Source: Selaginella tamariscina (Eukaryota > Streptophyta > Lycopodiopsida > Selaginellales > Selaginellaceae). Taken from it: 64,000 bases of DNA. Below, piece by piece: positions 57,641 through 64,000 of the stretch. Positions within the stretch are counted from its first letter, which is position 1, and every line of letters starts with the position of its first letter. The notes below the pieces were generated by a model, which saw nothing but the letters and a program-made list of their open reading frames with translations, was not told the origin of the DNA and did not search any database. Location of the stretch: assembly GCA_003024785.1 (NCBI GenBank), contig PUQB01000136.1, positions 310,001-374,000 on the forward strand, given 5' to 3'. The position numbers and the translations under genes were made by a program.

Positions 57641-60180
57641 TTAAGAATGGGGATTTGTGGGGTTTTGTTGGGGTTTACCATCCCCAAACCATTGGTTTAA
57701 GGTGTCTATTAACGCATCACTCTTGACAACGGGATTCTCTGGCAACATCGAATGGGATGCGTTCTCCTCGCCACGTGGCTCCACAATAACTGGTGTAGCT
57801 GGAATACTCTCCCACCACCCCTTTAGTCCCCTAAAAAACTCCCTCACCATTGGTTTCCTCCATTCCATCTCCACCGTGAACTGCTCTAACACCAGCATTC
57901 CTAACACGATTCGAAACGGGACCGTTGTAAGTACCACCGCAGCGACTATGAAACACGCTACCGCAACGTTTGTAGCCTGTGTGTGTATCACATACATTAA
58001 ATATATAATTAGTACATTAATTATATACCATAATCAACTTAACTTTCACTAAAAAATGATGCATACACATAGATATATACAGATAATGTGTAAGACGAGC
58101 ATTTACTGTATTACATTTCTTTCATAAGCAGTATGTGTGTGCGTGAATTCAGATACACACACACATATGTCTTGTGTGTGTGTGCACACAGTACCATATG
58201 GTTATATATTTAACTTTCACTAAACAACCTCTGAAAAATGATGCTATAGTGTGTATAATACACATATATACAGATAATGTGAAAGTGGAGCAATTACTGT
58301 ATTCATAGTACACACACACACACACACACACATTGTGTGTGTGCACACTAAGTACAAGTACCATATGGTTTATACTTAACCTTCACTTAACGAGATGCGT
58401 ATATATGTGTAACCACCATACGCGTAGCAGACAGACACACACACATATATTCTGTGTGTGTACACACAGTAAGTACACGTGCCATATGGTTATATACTTA
58501 ACTTTTCACTAAACGAGATGCGTATATGTGTGTATAACTACCATAGTAAACGAGATGAGTATATGTGTGTATAACTAATCATACTCATAGATATATACAG
58601 ATAACGTGAAAGTACTGTATGACTACTCTTTCATAAGCAGTATATGTGTGTGTGGTGCAGAGACACACACCTATATTGTGTGTGTGTGTGCACGCAGTAT
58701 GGTTATGTACTTAAATTTCACTAAACGAGATGCGTATATGTGTGTATAGATAGAAACAGAAAGTGGAGCATTTACTGTATTACTACTCTTTCATAAGCAG
58801 TATGCGTGTGTGTGTGTGCAGACAGACAGACCGACAGACAGACACATATTGTGTGTGTGTGTGTGCACAGTAAGTACAAGTGCCATATGGCTATATACTT
58901 AACTTTCTTTAAACGATATGCGTATATGTGTGCATAACTACCATGCACATAGATATACAGATAATGTGAAGTATTACTACTCTTTCATAAGCAGTATATG
59001 TGTGTGTGCGTGTGTGTGCAGAAGACAGACAAAACACACACACACACACAGATTGTGTGTGTGTGCACACAGTAAGTACAAGTAGCATACTTAAACTTTC
59101 ACTATATGTGTGTATAACTACCATACAGATAATGTGAAAGTAGAGTGTGTGTACAGTAAGTACCTTAGGATTGCTTGACAACCCAAGAGTTCGAATCTTC
59201 AGGAGTGCAACATTGATCTTTTGAAGCTGTGTTTCCAGCTCAGCAAGTGCTTCCTTAAGTGAAATTAATCTTCTGTATTGTATTGGATGGTGGCTGCTCT
59301 TTGATAGTTACTTTACCAAAGTCAGGTTCCACTCTCCCACTTGCCTTTAAACTTCTTAACGCCAGCACACCTACTGTGCTTAACAATAACATTGCCGGTG
59401 TAAAATACCGTAGCCATTTCCTGTCACATTAAGAAACGTGTGTGTGTGTGCGTGTGTGTGTGTGAGAGAGAAAGAGAGAGGAGGGAGAGATTTGTGTGCA
59501 TAGAATTTGTGTTAAATCCACACACACACACACACACAATGACATAGATAAAGTATACATGAACTTACTTGTATAATGCACCGTAAAAACATAGCAGAAA
59601 CGCTATTGTTTTTGGAGGCTCTTCCCAATCCCTTAATCTCTTCACTTCAATAGCAATCCTTTGCAATGGAGAGAAAAGTTCCTAACAGAAAATATATAAA
59701 AATTATATATTTTATAGCTTATAAATAAACTAATACATAAAAACTTTCCTCTATACGTATTATCGATTAATTTGTACAACGCATCATTCAGATTATAAAT
59801 TAGTAATACAGCAGCATTAAGAACTCGTTTCCTATTACAAAACTAAGGTAGATTCTTAATTAGAATTAAGCATACAATTAAATTATCATACAATACTATC
59901 AACATTCATAGGTCTGGGATATATGACATAAAGTGTTGAACATTCATATATATAATAACAGTTAACACACACACACACACACACACAAAGTTACCTTGAG
60001 GAGGTCAATGTTTTCGGGGATTCCTGCGATTATAGCCCCTTCAATGGTTGCCTTAGTGCGCTCCACTTCTCTGCTTTGTTCTTTACTCTGCTTGACAGCT
60101 CTCTCAATCTGGCTCTGGCCTCCGACGACATGGTTCTTGCCTAATACAAACATACATGACTATATTCTCCTGTGCACAAT

Positions 60181-60218
<38 letters not shown>

Positions 60219-62403
60219 ATGCTTACCTAATACAAGACCTTTCACTCCACTATGTTTCCAAAATGCTACGGATTCTGTAGCTTTCCAAGTCTCGGATACC
60301 ATCCACTTACGGAGATATATTCCACCATCTGTTCCAACTATATACCCGCTAGTTTCGTTCGTATTCTGTTCATCTGAGTAAAAGAGACAGACACGCATAT
60401 ATATATAAGCATACATATTATAGATACATATACACATATACCTATACAGCGTTTATCAACACGTAGGTTTGTATACAGGGATACATATACATGCGCTTAC
60501 TGTAGAGATAACGCGTGTAAAGATGCAAACTGTATAGCCATTAAATACATCGTGTGTGTGTGTGTTTTAACTGGACTAGCAAGCGTGCGTGTATATAGCT
60601 TGCTAGTGCACGCACGCACACACCTTGGGTATTAAGTTCCATACGACCACCCCAGAAATCAACGGCCATTGTTTGAAACACAAGGAATCCACATGGAGCA
60701 TCTGCAAGATAAGAAAACTGGAAGAACCGCTCGGGGTTGTCCGGTGGTTTGCCTAATGTCGCCTGCAAAGCTTGAAACCTCGCAATGCCGAACAATGTCG
60801 TGTTTATTGCCCGTCTCTTTCCTGACTTCGAGTTGTACGAAGAATCGTACGCCTCAGGGGCATACTCCCGTATAAAGTTGTATGTTGCTATAATCTCTCG
60901 GATGTACAAGTACCAGATTTCACGACGTCCTTTGCCACTGAAGTCCACGAACTCGAGTATCCATGGCTCAGAACTAAGAAAACAACATCCGATATTATAG
61001 AATTATACATTACAATAGAGAGAGAGAGAGAGAAAGCGACGTTAGTTTCTGACTATTATATAAATTTAATTAAAGTAATTAAGCTTACTCGGGAGTTGAA
61101 ATGAATATTGCGGAATCAAAAAGCTCAACCCCAAAAGGGCCCACTTTCGTCCTCTCAACTATCACATTACTCGCATCTAAAGGTAAACGTAGTGTTTTCG
61201 AACTTTGTAAAGGTATCCTGAAAGCCTGCACATTACATACCTTAATAATAATAATAATATAACATATATTGATATGTATATTTTATATTAAATATTAATA
61301 TTATATTTTAAAAACTTAAATACCTCAAAATAAAGAGCTCGATCTGTCATAGTTAAGTTTCCAGGCCATGCAATGCCTTTATCCCACTTCTGCACAGGCT
61401 GTCTGGGACTAGCTCCGAAACATATAGGACATTCGTCCGCCTCAAGCTTTACTGTACAGTCACGTCGGAAATCCTCACGCCCATTCAAAACACTGTATAA
61501 GGAATGTACGTGTGTGTGTGTGAGAGAGAGAGAGAGATTATATATAAGGCATAATCACAAAAACTTGGTGTTTTTAAGACGTGTGTTAAACGACAAGATT
61601 AAAATAAAAGAACAAAAGGCTAATTGGTTTATTCTCATATGCGATACATTCTACTACAGTATAGATATATACAAATTATAAAACAATACAGAAAGAATGC
61701 ACTCGTTTTAAAGCACGTTCAGAACATAAAACTTATATATTTTAGAAATTCAATGAACATATGTTTAAACATATTTCATTTACAAACAGCTTACACAAAC
61801 ACACACACAGTAAGTATTCTTACCTGCATAGTTCAGATAGATATTTATTCCAAATATAAAAAAGGCCATCTCTGTCTGCTGTTAGAGCTTTGTACAGGTG
61901 ATGTGCAGTGGCTATATCTGCTGCCCCCGGTATTGCTGGTGCAAATCTCACAAATGCTGGTTCGTATACATGAAGGTTATTTTTCTGTATATAAATATGT
62001 AAATAAATTAAAGAATAAATAAATAACTATATAAAATTACAATATCTTACATGATTCTCTCCGGTTTCTTCTACATAAGGCTGTTGCCATCCCAGCATTG
62101 TTATGAATGTGAGTCGCCGGAAGGCTTCATCCTGGACACTAAACATGTGTGTCTCTCTCTCTCTCTCTCTATTTCTCCACACACACATACACACACATGT
62201 ATATCATTAAGAAGCTTAACTAACCTTGAGAATGGGATTAAAATCTGGAGAACCTCTTGCTATGTACCGAAAGCAGCAAAATTCGAGCAGGCTCTGGGCA
62301 TCATTCTGTAGAGAAACCGGAGCTAATCTCTCAAAGTTCTCCCTCATTCTCTTGCCTGTTATGCCGTTTAACCTGCTTAAAGCACAACATTACACAACAT
62401 AAA

Positions 62404-62441
<38 letters not shown>

Positions 62442-62920
62442 CGCTATATTGATAGATACGTATATTCTGCAGACATCTTCATATACATAGACAACATCCT
62501 ATAACATATATATAACTATAATGGATAAATACACACACACACACACACATGCATGCATACATATTACGTTTAGATGTGTATGTGTGTGTCCTTACACAAA
62601 CACACGCACAATCTATATATAAAAGCACCTGCTAAACTGTTCAATGGCATTAATCGCAGCCGGAGAGAGGGTTCCTTTAGGCATATTAGTATCCACAGTG
62701 TGTTCATTAACCTTGAAAGCTTCTTCCAGCTCCTGTGCATCGTTTTTCTTGTCATTCTTTGTACCTTGATCTCCCCGCCAGAACGTGGTGCTAATCCCAT
62801 TAACAGCTGCTAGAAAATGTAAAGTTTCTATATAAGACACACATATTTTTCACACCACACACACACACACGTGTGTGTGTGTGTGTATGTAGTATGCATG
62901 TATCTCTCTCTCTCTCTCTC

Positions 62921-62957
<37 letters not shown>

Positions 62958-63230
62958 ATGTACATGTAACACACACACATACATGTATGTATGTATGTAT
63001 GTAGTATGTATGTATGTAGTATGTATATCTATATGTATATGTATATATGTATATAATATGACAATATATAAATTATATGAAAATTAACCATTTCTCAATT
63101 GATGGCGATTATTGATGAATCTTCGCTGCCTACATAGATTACAGGATTTGAGCTGACTAGAAACCCTAAGAGTGTTTATGCATTCCACATAGACAGGGAG
63201 AATACCAGAATTGACAAGACGGGCCTCCAT
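57641..63230 (-). CDS. DUF639 family protein, 13 exons, ~788 aa
   Basis: Exons (minus strand, in order): 63230-63089, 62809-62629, 62372-62225, 62131-62051, 61984-61824, 61492-61324, 61225-61089, 60973-60624, 60373-60227, 60140-59995, 59681-59569, 59420-59164, 57976-57641. All introns are GT-AG with matching phases. Exon 3 carries the family hallmark LNGITGKRMRENFERLAP, followed by SLLEFCCFRYIARGSPDF; WDKGIAWPGNLTMTDRALYF and VDFSGKGRREIWY are also typical of plant DUF639 proteins (function unknown; some predicted plastid or membrane proteins). The N-terminus is Arg/Ser/Asn-rich without acids, compatible with a transit peptide. Hydrophobic segments lie in exon 11 (AFLLCFYGALY), exon 12 (AMLLLSTVGVLAL) and exon 13 (VACFIVAAVVLTTV). 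One extra base near 59272 breaks exon 12; otherwise the exons sum to a multiple of three. Confidence 0.88.
57990..59163. repeat. Tandem ~120-210 bp repeats filling the last intron of the DUF639 gene
   Basis: The word taactttcactaaa recurs with small changes near 58037, 58208, 58376, 58498, 58708, 58898 and 59090, each followed by agatgcgtatatgtgtgtataac, gatatatacagataatgtgaaa, tttcataagcagtat and a CA/TG run. The intron (57977-59163) is far longer than the others in this gene, clearly because of this expansion. Confidence 0.85.
62400..63060. repeat. Microsatellites in introns 1 and 2 of the DUF639 gene
   Basis: (AT)n at 62408-62440, (CA)n near 62531-62550, and CA/TG, CT, TA and GTAT runs between 62850 and 63060. 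Confidence 0.8.
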
Positions 63231-64000
63231 GCTCCTTGATTAGGGCAAACAAGAACAAACAAAATATTCCCCAGGATATGCATACGCGTGTAAAGATTTC
63301 AAAACGTGTCAATATTCTAATTGAAAAGTCATAAATTGAACAATTTATTTTCATTTTTTAATAAATGCATTAAAACTATATATTATAATGTAATATATTA
63401 TGTCTTTATTTTAATTTCTTTAAATTATTTTACATAGATATACATCAATGTTTTTTTACATTAGTATATATAATATCTACATATTATATATTTGCGTGTG
63501 TTACTTAAATTTGTGTATAGTGTGATATTCTCGATTTCTTTATAGGGAAAATTACATTTATACCCTTTAAATTTATCATATTTACATATATATCCTTCAA
63601 AGTTTTATATTTATATATATACCTTTGTAATTTTAATTTAAAATTTCATAAATTTAAAAATTAAAAATTAAAAACATTTTTAAAAAATTAATAAAAATTT
63701 ATAATTAATTTATATTTTATTATATTTAGGTCTAAAATACAACCTATTAAACATATATATCACAATATAATATAATTATTTTAAAAAATATTCCATTTTT
63801 TACTATGACAATTTTTTAACATTTAATACTTAATAAATTTTAATTATTTTATTTATATTATAAATTAAAAATATATTTTTTATTAAATTGTTATTTTAAA
63901 AATTAAAATATTATGATTAAAGTTTTTCAAGGGTTATATATAAATTTAAAATTTTAAAAAAAGTATATATGAAAATATAAAACTTCTAGGAGTATATATG
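63231..64000. other. AT-rich DNA upstream of the DUF639 gene
   Basis: Very AT-rich, with TTTAAA/TATATA runs (from 63340 on nearly no G or C). It presumably holds the promoter but no defined site is recognisable. No gene. Confidence 0.5.

Noticed and set aside
1-64000. tRNA or rRNA genes
   Set aside because: I looked for cloverleaf box A/B-like words and conserved rRNA words while reading and recognised none; a tRNAscan/Infernal run would decide.

Overview
The window looks like nuclear DNA of a streptophyte plant, probably outside the flowering plants (a charophyte alga or early-diverging land plant; not settled). Reasons: very AT-rich intergenic DNA with CA/TG/TA microsatellites, plant-type CCCTAAA telomere words, spliceosomal introns, chromodomain Ty3, Ty1/copia and LINE elements, and genes whose nearest families are plant ones (DUF639, GH20 beta-hexosaminidase, eIF2-gamma, plant-type FCP1/HAD). 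There are 429 Ns at 45803-46231.

Layout. 1-6127: cluster of diverged ~1-2 kb repeats carrying remnants of a small multi-exon gene. 6128-10200: decayed Ty3 element. 10860-12528: decayed copia with 3' LTR. 12530-17080: mostly non-coding with one unrecognised exon-rich stretch. 17083-20205 (-): a DUF7869-like (transposase-like) gene. 20353-20991 and 24629-26075: two arrays of an 18-bp perfect palindrome, separated by AT-rich DNA, interstitial telomere words and microsatellites. 26419-29522 (+): a gene with a ParB-like motif and a methyltransferase-like C-terminus. 29795-30961 (+): an FCP1-like HAD phosphatase. 33696-34484: hAT-like non-autonomous transposon. 35465-39691: 5' half of a LINE. 39692-52930: Ty3 chromovirus copies, one nested in an older antisense gag. 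53455-55398: beta-hexosaminidase. 55706-57343: divergent eIF2-gamma. 57641-63230 (-): 13-exon DUF639 gene.

Most interesting block: 17-29.5 kb. Two divergently oriented genes with tiny (53-61 nt) introns share an apparent N-terminal domain. Each has a palindrome array next to its 5' end, and one array is built from exact nested inverted repeats. One palindrome variant also sits in an intron of the ParB-like gene. This may be a composite mobile or selfish locus.

Nearly every gene, including otherwise well-conserved ones, carries single-base frameshifts. Either many are pseudogenes or the assembly has indel errors. Protein-level statements are therefore about recognisable domains, not proven intact products.
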